Assembly: GCA_947504195.1 (NCBI GenBank)
Contig: CANNGN010000004.1
Coordinates: forward strand, 1-64,000
Reading direction: 5' to 3'
DNA from: an uncultured Vibrio sp.
Lineage (GTDB): Bacteria > Pseudomonadota > Gammaproteobacteria > Enterobacterales > Vibrionaceae
DNA: 64,000 nucleotides
Positions 19,680 through 28,561 of the stretch are shown one piece after another (positions within the stretch are counted from its first letter, which is position 1; every line of letters starts with the position of its first letter). Below the pieces are notes generated by a model. The model was not told the origin of the DNA. It saw only the letters and a list, made by a program, of their open reading frames with translations, and searched no databases. Both the position numbers and the translations under genes were made by a program.

Positions 19680-20816
19680 ATGTCTCACTCCGAGTGGCAA
19701 ATTAAACGTCATCAACTGCACCAGATTGCCGAATTATCTAACCACGAAAGTGCCACTGCCCAAGCTGTTATTGATACATTAAAGCAATATCAACCCAGTA
19801 AAATCATCACTCACGTTGGCGGCTATGGTGTATTAGCCATATACCAAGGCAAAAAACCAGGTCCAACGACATTATTTCGTGCAGAGTTAGACGCTCTCCC
19901 TATCGAAGAAAATCATACATTAGAATATCGTTCTCATCATACTGGATGTGCACATAAGTGTGGTCACGACGGACACATGACAATCATTCTTTCTTTGGCA
20001 AAACAGTTACACAATACTCCTCCCGAAAGCGGACAAGTCATTCTTGCTTTTCAATCTGCAGAGGAAACCGGAGAAGGCGCTAAGGCAATGATTCAAGATG
20101 ATGAATTTCAGCCTTATGTTCCAGATTACGCATTTGCACTTCATAACTATCCAGGGTTGGAACTTGGCCAAGTTGGTATTAAATCGGGCACATTCAACTG
20201 CGCATCAAAGGGGACGATCATCGAATTAACCGGTCATACTTCCCACGCAGCCTATCCTGAGCACGGAAATAGCCCTGCTATCGCAATGTGTGAATTGATT
20301 CAGCTTGCAAGCGATCTTCCAAATCAAATTGAAGATACTTGTTGGTGTACAGTGATATATTCAAAATTAGGCGAAATCGCTTTTGGTACCAGCCCTGGAC
20401 AAGGCGTTGTAATGCTCACATTGCGAAGTGAAACCAACTTTACGATGAATCAGTTACAAGCTAGGTTAGCTCAGGCGGTTGAGAAACTCTGTTCCAAATA
20501 TCAATTATCGTACGACATAAAATTCCAAGATGAATTCGACGCCACAACAAATGATGAATTAGCGACCAAGCTTATTAGTAACGCCTGTGAAAAGCTAAAT
20601 ATTCAATATGACGTATTAAATCAGCCGATGCGGTGGTCAGAAGATTTTGGACAATTTACGGAAGTAGCAAGGCACGGAGCGTTGTTTGTTCTTGGAAGTG
20701 GCGAATCAACCCCACAGCTTCATCATCCCGATTACGACTTTCCAGACAAACTGCTCCCTATCGGGAAAGATCTATTTCTAGACTTAATCGAAAATATAAA
20801 TCAATTTGAAAAGTAA
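19680..20816 (+). CDS. M20-family metallopeptidase / N-acyl amino acid amidohydrolase
   Basis: A 378-residue M20D-type zinc peptidase. HKCGHDGHM (near 95) supplies metal ligands, FQSAEETGEGAKAM (near 123) the catalytic Glu-Glu, and LHNYPG (near 155) the next histidine. A dimerisation insert follows around 175-290. Related enzymes remove acyl groups from amino acids or cleave small peptides. The true substrate is not evident. ATG 19680 has AAGGAGAAAGG upstream. It converges on the tRNA-like repeat array, which begins 9 bases after its stop. Confidence 0.88.
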   Translation: MSHSEWQIKRHQLHQIAELSNHESATAQAVIDTLKQYQPSKIITHVGGYGVLAIYQGKKPGPTTLFRAELDALPIEENHTLEYRSHHTGCAHKCGHDGHMTIILSLAKQLHNTPPESGQVILAFQSAEETGEGAKAMIQDDEFQPYVPDYAFALHNYPGLELGQVGIKSGTFNCASKGTIIELTGHTSHAAYPEHGNSPAIAMCELIQLASDLPNQIEDTCWCTVIYSKLGEIAFGTSPGQGVVMLTLRSETNFTMNQLQARLAQAVEKLCSKYQLSYDIKFQDEFDATTNDELATKLISNACEKLNIQYDVLNQPMRWSEDFGQFTEVARHGALFVLGSGESTPQLHHPDYDFPDKLLPIGKDLFLDLIENINQFEK

Positions 20817-20824
20817 TAACTAAA

Positions 20825-20859
20825 AGCGTGACCTCAGCCTTGGCAAGATTGCGATCTGC
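20825..20859 (-). pseudogene. tRNA-Gly remnant C (anticodon arm only)
   Basis: This 3'-truncated copy keeps the segment from the end of the D arm to the start of the T arm, with anticodon GCC. The anticodon stem carries substitutions that break a pair. It abuts the end of the M20 peptidase gene. Confidence 0.8.
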
Positions 20860-20869
20860 TTAAACGTAA

Positions 20870-20896
20870 AAAACCTGACCAAAACTGATCAGGGTT
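20870..20896 (-). terminator. Terminator-like hairpin, repeat unit 1
   Basis: On the minus strand AACCCTGA pairs with TCAGGTTT across a ten-base loop and is followed by T residues. One base differs from the copy at 20987-21013, weakening the stem. Confidence 0.65.
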
Positions 20897-20903
20897 CTTA
20901 ATT

Positions 20904-20976
20904 TGGAGCGACACACGAGGTTCGCTTTCTCTTGAACTAAAAGCGTGACCTCAATCTTGGCAAGGTTGCGATCTGC
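20904..20976 (-). pseudogene. tRNA-Gly pseudogene B
   Basis: The copy has an intact 3' end (TGTCGCTCCA) and anticodon GCC. It lacks the 5' acceptor strand and D arm (about the first 21 bases of the true gene). A mismatch sits in the anticodon stem, and about 20 foreign bases interrupt the T arm. It cannot fold as a normal tRNA. Confidence 0.85.
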
Positions 20977-20986
20977 TTAAACGTAA

Positions 20987-21013
20987 AAACCCTGACCAAA
21001 ACTGATCAGGGTT
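20987..21013 (-). terminator. Terminator-like hairpin, repeat unit 2
   Basis: On the minus strand AACCCTGA/TCAGGGTT forms a perfect 8-bp stem followed by T5. It stands just after pseudogene A in the direction of transcription. Confidence 0.8.
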
Positions 21014-21020
21014 CTTAATT

Positions 21021-21093
21021 TGGAGCGACACACGAGGTTCGCTTTCTCTTGAACCAAAAGCGTGACCTCAACCTTGGTAAGATTGCGCTCTGC
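21021..21093 (-). pseudogene. tRNA-Gly pseudogene A
   Basis: The copy nearest the true tRNA genes keeps the 3' end and a pairing-competent anticodon stem, but the anticodon position reads ACC instead of GCC. As in copy B, the 5' acceptor strand and D arm are replaced by spacer DNA and the T arm carries the insert. Confidence 0.85.
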
Positions 21094-21102
21094 TTAAATG
21101 TC

Positions 21103-21130
21103 AAAAACCCCAGCCATCAGGCTAGGGTTT
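21103..21130 (-). terminator. Terminator of the tRNA operon
   Basis: On the minus strand, just after the last true tRNA, AAACCCTAGCC pairs with GGCTGGGGTTT (one T-G pair) around TGAT and is followed by T residues. Confidence 0.85.
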
Positions 21131-21135
21131 CTAAT

Positions 21136-21211
21136 TGGAGCGACACACGAGGTTCGAACTCGTGACCTCAACCTTGGCAAGGTTGCGCTCTACCAACTGA
21201 GCTAGTGTCGC
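21136..21211 (-). tRNA. tRNA-Gly (GCC), copy 2
   Basis: A 76-base gene with encoded CCA. The GCGACAC/GTGTCGC acceptor stem, anticodon loop TTGCCAA and TTCGAAC T loop are complete. It is identical to the copy at 21427-21502 and is last of the four true genes in the operon. Confidence 0.97.
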
Positions 21212-21215
21212 AAGA

Positions 21216-21302
21216 TGGTGCCCCGGGCCGGACTTGAACCGGCACAGCGCGAACGCCGAGGGATTTTAAATCCCTTGTGTCTACCAATTCCACCACCAGG
21301 GC
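21216..21302 (-). tRNA. tRNA-Leu (UAA)
   Basis: An 87-base class II tRNA with encoded CCA. The anticodon loop TTTAAAA gives UAA. The long variable arm (CGGCGTTCGCGCTG) and GGTTCAAGTCC T loop are present. Confidence 0.97.
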
Positions 21303-21426
21303 ACACAATAACGCTGTATTGATGTACCGTCGACTGAGTTGTCAGACACCATCTTTGATACAATAAATGTATCATTAAATTATATAACGAAGCTCTGAAA
21401 CATATCAAAAGCATCGCTTTGAAACT

Positions 21427-21502
21427 TGGAGCGACACACGAGGTTCGAACTCGTGACCTCAACCTTGGCAAGGTTGCGCTCTACCAACTGAGCTAGTGTC
21501 GC
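21427..21502 (-). tRNA. tRNA-Gly (GCC), copy 1
   Basis: A 76-base gene with encoded CCA and anticodon GCC. It is two bases from tRNA-Cys and 124 bases from tRNA-Leu in the same orientation. Confidence 0.97.
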
Positions 21503-21504
21503 AA

Positions 21505-21578
21505 TGGAGGCGCGTCCCGGAGTCGAACCGAGGTCCACGGATTTGCAATCCGCTGCATGGCCACTCTGCCAACACGCC
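21505..21578 (-). tRNA. tRNA-Cys (GCA)
   Basis: A 74-base gene with encoded CCA, anticodon loop TTGCAAA and the U73 discriminator typical of tRNA-Cys. It is the first gene of the operon. An ORF seen across it on the plus strand is a shadow. Confidence 0.97.
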
Positions 21579-21633
21579 CTTTACTACTAAAGGAAAATAC
21601 GTAAAGAACGTGAGCTCCTTAGTACGGGGATGC

Positions 21634-21661
21634 ATTCTACGGATTGGAGATTTTCAGTCAA
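21634..21661 (-). promoter_or_regulatory. Promoter of the tRNA operon
   Basis: On the minus strand TTGACT (21656-21661) and TAGAAT (21634-21639) are 16 bases apart, followed by the G+C-rich GCATCCCCG, a discriminator like those of stringently controlled stable-RNA promoters. It leads into tRNA-Cys about 55 bases on. Confidence 0.75.
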
Positions 21662-21838
21662 CAATTATTTTGCCCTTTTGTATTCGTTTGGCTAATTTAC
21701 GCGCAATCAAAAACAAATTGCTGAAATAAGTGATAAAATCGTTGGTATTTCAAACTTTCATTCACGAGTGTCTGATAGATTAGGTTTAACTCGTTATTTA
21801 AATCGCACTGTGCGGGCAACTTTCTAGAGGAATTACCG

Positions 21839-22090
21839 ATGAAATACACTAGCCACCATATGGAAGAACTAAATCTATTACTTCAGTTTGATCTGAGCAG
21901 TCGAGCGACAGGGATCAAAGTGCACAATGATGCAAACAAAGAAACACTGGGTGCCGTAGAGCGTTTATATGCGAAAGGGTTATGCACCCTACCAGACGGT
22001 GGATATTTAACTGATGAAGGTATTGAAATTGCTCAAAATGCCGAAACTGTTCTTCGTGTTCTTCATGCTGTTCCATCATTTTCACATTAA
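21839..22090 (+). CDS. TIGR02647-type small protein, possibly DNA-binding
   Basis: An 83-residue protein with an AGAGGAAT ribosome site. The core FDLSSRATGIKVHNDANKE...AVERLYAKGLCTLPDGGYLTDEGIEIA resembles a conserved proteobacterial family I remember as TIGR02647, with a winged-helix-like ending (LYAKGLCTLPDGGYLTDEG). A regulatory role is only suggested by this shape. It lies 24 bases upstream of the YeeZ-like gene on the same strand. Confidence 0.75.
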   Translation: MKYTSHHMEELNLLLQFDLSSRATGIKVHNDANKETLGAVERLYAKGLCTLPDGGYLTDEGIEIAQNAETVLRVLHAVPSFSH

Positions 22091-22114
22091 GTAATGATAA
22101 CGTTAGGTGCATAA

Positions 22115-22942
22115 ATGTCAGTAATCACCGTAATTGGAGCTGGATGGCTTGGTCTACCTTTGGCAAAGCAACTTGCTATAAACCACACAGTCTATGCCAG
22201 TAAAACAAATGCACTAGGCCTAACCTGCTTTGATCAAACTGATATTCACGGTTTTGTTACTGATGTTTCCCTAACTACATGTGACCTTTTATCGCAACTT
22301 AACCAACAACGCTCCAATATTGTTATTGGGTGCTTCCCTCCCGGTCTTCGTAAAGGCCTCGGGGAACAATATTCACAAAACTGGCACACCGTTGTTGATG
22401 CTTGTAAGCAAGCAAGTATCGATAAACTCATAATGATTAGCACCACAGGGGTTTACCCTGACCTTGCGAATGAAATGGTTGAAACGGATGCAACATTGTC
22501 TCTGGCGCAAACAAATTTAGAATTCAGTCTCAAAAGCCGAATGTTACTCGAGGCTGAAGAACTCGTCGAACAGTCAAATCTAAATACCGTAATCATTCGT
22601 TGTGGTGGGCTATTTGGTCCAAATCGACATCCTTCTCGATTTGTTAGGCACCTAAAAAAGGTAAGTCAGAAAGCTCCCGCGAATATGCTACACCTCAGTG
22701 ACGCAATCAACATAATCGAATTCTCGATTGAGCAAATCAATAATGAGGTGATAAACGCTGTGTCACCACAAAAGCCGAGCAAAGCAGAGTTCTATAAAGC
22801 AGCGTCTAAGCAGATGGGAATTGAACTCAGTTTCCCACCTATCGTCGATATTGAAGACAAACGTATTTGCGTCGATAAATTACTTAGGTATGGCTTTAAG
22901 TTTAATTACTTATCGCCTATTGACGCCATACCATTTTGTTAA
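22115..22942 (+). CDS. YeeZ-like NAD(P)-dependent epimerase/dehydratase family protein
   Basis: A 275-residue short-chain dehydrogenase-like protein. The Rossmann motif is GAGWLGLPLAKQL (8-20); a STTGVYPD segment (near 109) and RCGGLFGPNR (near 167) follow. The strict YxxxK catalytic pair is not evident, as in the YeeZ group, whose substrate is unknown. Its stop abuts the stop of tdk on the other strand with no space for a separate terminator. Confidence 0.8.
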   Translation: MSVITVIGAGWLGLPLAKQLAINHTVYASKTNALGLTCFDQTDIHGFVTDVSLTTCDLLSQLNQQRSNIVIGCFPPGLRKGLGEQYSQNWHTVVDACKQASIDKLIMISTTGVYPDLANEMVETDATLSLAQTNLEFSLKSRMLLEAEELVEQSNLNTVIIRCGGLFGPNRHPSRFVRHLKKVSQKAPANMLHLSDAINIIEFSIEQINNEVINAVSPQKPSKAEFYKAASKQMGIELSFPPIVDIEDKRICVDKLLRYGFKFNYLSPIDAIPFC

Positions 22943-23521
22943 TTAACGACCTAGTGCTTGTTTAAAATGCGCACGACACATTGAAACATAACGATCGTTA
23001 CCACCAATTGCCACTTGTGAACCTTCTCGTATAGGCTCGCCGTTTTGATTCAATCGCACCACCATAATTGCTTTTTTTCCGCAATGGCAGATGGTTTTAA
23101 GTTCTATTAACTTGTCTGCGCAGGCAAGTAAAGCCGCGCTCCCGGGGAACATCTCACCCTGAAAGTCCGTCCTTAATCCGTAACATAATACTGGCACTTT
23201 CAATTTATCAACAACATCGCTTAACGCCCACACCTGCGCCTTAGTCAGAAACTGTGCTTCATCGATCATCACACAGTGAACACCTTTTTCTTCGTGCTCT
23301 ATTTTAACCTTTTCGAACATATCTGTTGCTTGATCAAAAAGTGCAGCATCTTGCTCTAAACCGATTCGAGAACTCACCTTCCCGACACTGTATCGGTCGT
23401 CGATCGCAGCAGTAAAAATCATCGGGTTCATCCCCCGCTCTTGATAATTAAATGCAGATTGAAGCAAAGTCGTCGATTTACCAGCATTCATTGCCGAATA
23501 GTAAAAATAAAGTTGAGCCAA
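22943..23521 (-). CDS. tdk: Thymidine kinase
   Basis: A 192-residue type II thymidine kinase. It has P-loop [14 protein letters not shown] (8-21), Walker [15 protein letters not shown] (near 84), zinc-binding cysteines (CHCGKKA near 145 and a later C near 183) and the lid region. It phosphorylates thymidine for salvage. It converges with the YeeZ-like gene. Confidence 0.97.
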   Translation of the reverse strand: MAQLYFYYSAMNAGKSTTLLQSAFNYQERGMNPMIFTAAIDDRYSVGKVSSRIGLEQDAALFDQATDMFEKVKIEHEEKGVHCVMIDEAQFLTKAQVWALSDVVDKLKVPVLCYGLRTDFQGEMFPGSAALLACADKLIELKTICHCGKKAIMVVRLNQNGEPIREGSQVAIGGNDRYVSMCRAHFKQALGR

Positions 23522-23561
23522 AATAAATACCCATCATATGTTGTTAATATGAAACTGAAAT

Positions 23562-23590
23562 AAAAAAGGGTGGCCAGATGGTCACCCTTT
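23562..23590 (-). terminator. Terminator of aspS
   Basis: AAGGGTG/CACCCTT arms with inner CC/GG pairs form a stem around AGAT, 18 bases beyond the aspS stop. On the minus strand it is followed by T6. It also separates aspS from tdk. Confidence 0.88.
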
Positions 23591-23607
23591 ATAATTTAGC
23601 GTAAAGA

Positions 23608-25380
23608 CTATTCTTTACCTTTTGCCGCTGTAACAGTAAGAGCTAACTCCTGCAACGCAGCTTCGTTTGCTTCACTAGGCGCATCCGTTAACAGACAAGC
23701 CGCTGCGGTTGTTTTCGGGAAGGCGATAACATCACGAATATTATCCGTTCCACACAACAGCATAACTAAGCGATCAAGGCCGAAAGCCAAACCCGCGTGC
23801 GGTGGAGTACCGTATTTAAGTGCGTCCAATAAGAAACCAAATTTCTGACGCTGCTCTTCTTCACTAATACCTAAAGTATCAAAAACCGCTGCTTGCATAT
23901 CTGCATTATGGATACGAACCGATCCACCACCAACTTCGTAGCCATTGATAACCATGTCGTACGCGTTAGAGTTTGCTGAGGCAGGATTTGCTTTCAACTC
24001 TTCTGCTGTAACACCAAGAGGAGAAGTGAATGGGTGATGCATTGCATGCAAGTTCCCTTCACCGTCTTCTTCAAACATAGGGAAGTCAACGACCCAAAGT
24101 GGTGTCCACTTAGTTAGATCTGTTAACTCTAGATCATTACCCAGCTTAACTCGCAGTGCACCCATTGCTTCAGCAACGACGTTCGCTTTGTCTGCGCCAA
24201 ATAAAATAATATCGCCAGATTCAGCACCACTACGTTCTACAATCGCATTGATAATGTCTTCAGTTAGGAATTTTGCAATCGGTGACTGAATGCCTTCAAG
24301 ACCAGCAGCCTTATCATTAACCTTCATCCACGCAAGACCTTTTGCACCATAAATCGATACAAATTCGCCATAACCATCAATAAGCTTACGCGTCAATGAT
24401 GCGCCACCAGGAACACGAATTACCGCGACACGTCCCTTCTCGTCATTTGCAGGGCCCGCAAATACTTTAAATTCAACGTCTTTAACTAGGTCAGCCACGT
24501 CAACCAACTCTAATGGGTTACGTAGATCTGGCTTGTCGCTACCAAAACGGCGAATTGCTTCACTAAATGGCATCACTGGGAATTCACCCAAGTCAACGTT
24601 TAATAGCTCTAACCACATTTCACGGATCATTTTCTCGGTTACAGCGCGAACCTCGTCAGAAGTCATGAATGAGGTTTCGATATCTATTTGGGTAAATTCA
24701 GGCTGGCGGTCGGCTCGTAAATCTTCGTCTCGGAAACATTTAACAATCTGATAGTAGCGGTCGAATCCAGACATCATCAACAATTGTTTAAACAGCTGAG
24801 GTGACTGTGGCAACGCATAAAAACTGCCTTTGTGGACTCGACTCGGTACTAGGTAGTCACGTGCGCCTTCTGGCGTCGCTTTCGTCAAGACGGGGGTTTC
24901 GATGTCTAAAAATGAATTGTCATCAAGGAAACGACGAACAAAACTCGATGCTTTAGCGCGCAATTTAATACGATCGCTCATTTCCAAGCGGCGCAGATCC
25001 AAATAACGGTATTTCAGACGTTGCTCTTCTGAGTTTTGCTGATTGAAGTCGAGAGGAAGCGCATCAGAACGGTTGATGATTTCCAAAGATGTCGCCAGAA
25101 TTTCGACTTCGCCCGTCGTCATATCTTTATTAACTTGGCTATCAGGACGTGCACGCACTTCACCACCAAGTCGAATACAAAATTCATTACGAAGCTGGTT
25201 CGCTATTGGAAAGATATCAACCATGTCTGGATCAACAACAACCTGAACAATCCCTTCACGATCACGCATATCAATAAAAATAAGACCGCCTAAATCACGA
25301 CGACGGTTAACCCATCCACAGAGTTCGACCGTTTCGCCTACAAGAGACTTGTTCAAATGACCACAATAATGGCTACGCAT
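23608..25380 (-). CDS. aspS: Aspartate--tRNA ligase
   Basis: A 590-residue bacterial-type class II synthetase. It has an N-terminal OB-fold anticodon domain (about 1-110), motif 2 ([20 protein letters not shown] near 217-236), the bacterial GAD insertion (about 290-420) and motif 3 ([22 protein letters not shown] near 530). It charges tRNA-Asp. It is transcribed away from the DUF72 gene. Confidence 0.98.
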   Translation of the reverse strand: MRSHYCGHLNKSLVGETVELCGWVNRRRDLGGLIFIDMRDREGIVQVVVDPDMVDIFPIANQLRNEFCIRLGGEVRARPDSQVNKDMTTGEVEILATSLEIINRSDALPLDFNQQNSEEQRLKYRYLDLRRLEMSDRIKLRAKASSFVRRFLDDNSFLDIETPVLTKATPEGARDYLVPSRVHKGSFYALPQSPQLFKQLLMMSGFDRYYQIVKCFRDEDLRADRQPEFTQIDIETSFMTSDEVRAVTEKMIREMWLELLNVDLGEFPVMPFSEAIRRFGSDKPDLRNPLELVDVADLVKDVEFKVFAGPANDEKGRVAVIRVPGGASLTRKLIDGYGEFVSIYGAKGLAWMKVNDKAAGLEGIQSPIAKFLTEDIINAIVERSGAESGDIILFGADKANVVAEAMGALRVKLGNDLELTDLTKWTPLWVVDFPMFEEDGEGNLHAMHHPFTSPLGVTAEELKANPASANSNAYDMVINGYEVGGGSVRIHNADMQAAVFDTLGISEEEQRQKFGFLLDALKYGTPPHAGLAFGLDRLVMLLCGTDNIRDVIAFPKTTAAACLLTDAPSEANEAALQELALTVTAAKGKE

Positions 25381-25687
25381 AGTTACTATCCCAATACAAT
25401 ATTTGACTGATTTTAAACTGCTATCCTCAATAAATGAGCTAACAGGCTACGTTCTGTTTATACGCCGACAACAGCGTTACCAAAAGCGGGCGACGCTCGC
25501 AAAATATGGCTACAATCTTCATTCCATGATAAAAATGGCAAAGTTGATTATTATCTAATCGATTTCACCACTAACAAATTAAAACGAATGGAAAATTGTC
25601 AAATTGAGGCTGATTATAGCCCTAAATTGCCCCTTTCTTCAAAGCTCAGTAACTAAATAATTTTCGAATAAATGGCTAACGTTAAAA
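25381..25687. promoter_or_regulatory. Divergent aspS/DUF72 intergenic region
   Basis: This 307-base gap must hold both promoters. One G+C-rich hairpin (25486-25500, GCGGGC/GCTCGC with a mismatch) is followed by T4 on the minus strand, about 105 bases before aspS. It is too weak to call an attenuator. No small gene stands out. Confidence 0.45.
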
Positions 25688-26602
25688 ATGACTCATTTGA
25701 CAACACATAATCCAATTCCATTACGCTTAGGGCTCACCATGTGGTCGCACAACCCTTGGTTAAGATCATTCTATGGAAAAGGAACATCTAACGCTGAGCG
25801 GTTGTCAAAATACGCTGAAGTTTTTCATACCGTTGAAGGCAATACCACTTTTTACGCCCTGCCGAGTGCACGCACCGTATTGAATTGGCGCGATGCCACA
25901 CCTGACACGTTCAGATTTACATTCAAATTGCCTAGAACCATAACTCACGAGCGATTACTTAAGGGGTGTCAATCTGAACTAAAGGCGATGTTAAACTTGT
26001 TTGAGCCACTGTTCGATAAAATTGGATTATGGACTATTCAACTTCCTGCATCGTTCTCATATCAGGAACTTGAACGATTGAAGAAGTTTGTTACTTTTTT
26101 TCCCAACTCTGTTCCCTTAGGCGTAGAAGTTAGGCACTCCTGCTTCTTTGCTAAAGGCGAAGAAGAGCGACACTTTAATCAATTTCTTATTGAACGCGAC
26201 ATTAGTCGTATTATCATGGACAGCCGCCCTGTTTTCAGTCCACAAGCACAAAGAATCAAAACGTCTCTTAATGGAAAAGTCCTTGAAGAGTTACTTGATG
26301 CCCAGAGTAATAAACCTCATGTTCCTGTTCATGCGATTGCCACAAGCGATTTTCCTATGGTGCGTTTTATTGGGTTACCCCACCCAGATGACAACTTGGA
26401 GTTTTTAACTCCTTGGCTCAACAAAGTGCCACAATGGATTGCTGAAGGTAAGCAACCCTATTTTATGATTCATAGCTCTGATAATAACTTTGCCCCACAG
26501 CTCGCGTGTAAATTTTATAAACAGTTGGGCCAGCACATTGCGCTACCACCACTAGGAGAATTTCCTGCTTTTAAAGGACCACAGCAAATAAGTATGTTTT
26601 AG
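25688..26602 (+). CDS. DUF72 (YecE-like) family protein
   Basis: A 304-residue soluble protein with the TIM-barrel-like DUF72 pattern. LGLTMWSHNPWLRSFYG opens the fold, with EVFHTVEGNTTFYALPSARTVLNWRDATP near 45-73 and FRFTFKLPRTITHE near 77. The biochemical role of DUF72 proteins is unknown. It lies upstream of cmoA on the same strand, with 127 bases between. Confidence 0.9.
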   Translation: MTHLTTHNPIPLRLGLTMWSHNPWLRSFYGKGTSNAERLSKYAEVFHTVEGNTTFYALPSARTVLNWRDATPDTFRFTFKLPRTITHERLLKGCQSELKAMLNLFEPLFDKIGLWTIQLPASFSYQELERLKKFVTFFPNSVPLGVEVRHSCFFAKGEEERHFNQFLIERDISRIIMDSRPVFSPQAQRIKTSLNGKVLEELLDAQSNKPHVPVHAIATSDFPMVRFIGLPHPDDNLEFLTPWLNKVPQWIAEGKQPYFMIHSSDNNFAPQLACKFYKQLGQHIALPPLGEFPAFKGPQQISMF

Positions 26603-26696
26603 TCCTTTAGGTTAATGACTTTTAAAGCCCAATCTCATAGAATATCGCGCTTTTCCACATCAACCGTTCGACCCATAAACCACGATATTTGTATAG

Positions 26697-27458
<762 letters not shown>

Positions 27459-27487
27459 CTCTCTAATTCTTAGGACAGTAATCGTTT

Positions 27488-28462
27488 ATGTTTAACTTTG
27501 CCAATTTCTATCGACTGCTTGCCACTGATGCATTATTACAACCATGGCTCAATGTTCTACCACAACAATTAACCCAGTGGCAGGAAGCTGGTCATGGTGA
27601 TATCGACCGTTGGCTAAGAGCGGTAAAGAAACTGCCTGACACCGTACCCGATCACATCGAGTTAGATAGCTCAGTAAAAATATGGAACAACGAATCGCTA
27701 TCGTCAGGTGAAACTGCAAAGTTAGAGAGCGTTCTAAAAGTGCTTCACCCTTGGCGAAAAGGACCGTACCAACTCCATGATGTGCGCATCGATACCGAAT
27801 GGCGATCAGATTGGAAATGGGACCGTGTATTGCCACATATTACGCCGCTTGAAAACCGCCGAGTACTCGATGTCGGTTGTGGAAATGGTTATCACATGTG
27901 GCGGATGCTCGGAGAAGGCGCACGTTTGTGTGTTGGCATTGATCCTTCCCACCTGTTTTTGGTCCAATTTGAAGCCATCAGAAAGCTCCTTGGGAATGAT
28001 CAACGTGCCCACCTATTACCAATCGGCATTGAACAGTTACCCAATCTAAATGCCTTTGATACTGTGTTTAGCATGGGCGTGCTCTATCATCGCCGCTCAC
28101 CGCTCGACCATTTATTGCAACTTCGAAACCAACTGGTTCCTGGCGGAGAACTAATTCTAGAAACCTTGGTTATCGATGGCGATGAAAACGCCGTATTAGT
28201 CCCTGTTGACCGATATGCTCAAATGAGAAATGTGTTCTTTTTTCCATCGGCGAAAGCACTTAAGGTTTGGTTGGAACAGAGTGGTTTTGTTGATGTGGTG
28301 ATTGCTGATGAATCAATTACATCAGTTGATGAACAACGTTCAACTGAGTGGATGACGCACAATTCACTGCCGGATTATCTCGACCCGAATGATCCAACAA
28401 AAACCATTGAGGGATACCCTGCGCCACGCCGTGCGATTCTTATTGCCAAGAAGCCCGCTTAA
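27488..28462 (+). CDS. cmoB: tRNA U34 carboxymethyltransferase CmoB
   Basis: A 324-residue protein with an N-terminal helical domain and a Rossmann SAM-fold ([16 protein letters not shown] near 125; [20 protein letters not shown] near 191). It uses carboxy-SAM to convert 5-hydroxyuridine at position 34 to 5-oxyacetyluridine. It is the second gene of cmoAB. A third gene of the same modification, cmoM, lies upstream of mukF at 35084-35863. Confidence 0.96.
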   Translation: MFNFANFYRLLATDALLQPWLNVLPQQLTQWQEAGHGDIDRWLRAVKKLPDTVPDHIELDSSVKIWNNESLSSGETAKLESVLKVLHPWRKGPYQLHDVRIDTEWRSDWKWDRVLPHITPLENRRVLDVGCGNGYHMWRMLGEGARLCVGIDPSHLFLVQFEAIRKLLGNDQRAHLLPIGIEQLPNLNAFDTVFSMGVLYHRRSPLDHLLQLRNQLVPGGELILETLVIDGDENAVLVPVDRYAQMRNVFFFPSAKALKVWLEQSGFVDVVIADESITSVDEQRSTEWMTHNSLPDYLDPNDPTKTIEGYPAPRRAILIAKKPA

Positions 28463-28510
28463 ATTCGCATATACGAATAAATGATCGATTAGCGTAATGT
28501 CAGGCAAGAA

Positions 28511-28534
28511 AAAGGGAGCAAATTCGCTCCCTTT
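28511..28534 (-). terminator. Terminator of the mukFEB operon
   Basis: AAAGGGAGC/GCTCCCTTT is a perfect 9-bp stem with a six-base loop, followed on the minus strand by T residues. It lies 28 bases beyond the mukB stop. Confidence 0.85.
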
Positions 28535-28561
28535 CATCACCGCAAGTCTACACAAACTTTT

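Larger units (their letters stand above)
20825..21093 (-). repeat. 117-bp tandem repeat of tRNA-Gly remnant plus terminator
   Basis: Three tandem units (equivalent positions 20821, 20938 and 21055; period 117) lie directly downstream of the tRNA operon on the minus strand. Each joins a tRNA-Gly middle segment, a foreign ~20-base T-arm insert, a tRNA-Gly 3' end with encoded CCA, and a terminator-like hairpin. The unit nearest the peptidase gene lacks the 3' end. Confidence 0.9.

Noticed and set aside
20825..21130. CRISPR array
   Set aside because: The period is 117 bases and the units are tRNA-derived with no unique spacers.
21202..21729. Two ORFs across the tRNA genes (21202-21471 minus, 21496-21729 plus)
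   Set aside because: They run through tRNA-Leu, tRNA-Gly or tRNA-Cys and their spacers; such ORFs are common artefacts at tRNA genes.
25482..25500. Attenuator of aspS
   Set aside because: The G+C-rich hairpin has a mismatch, a three-base loop and only four T, and no Asp-rich leader peptide is present.
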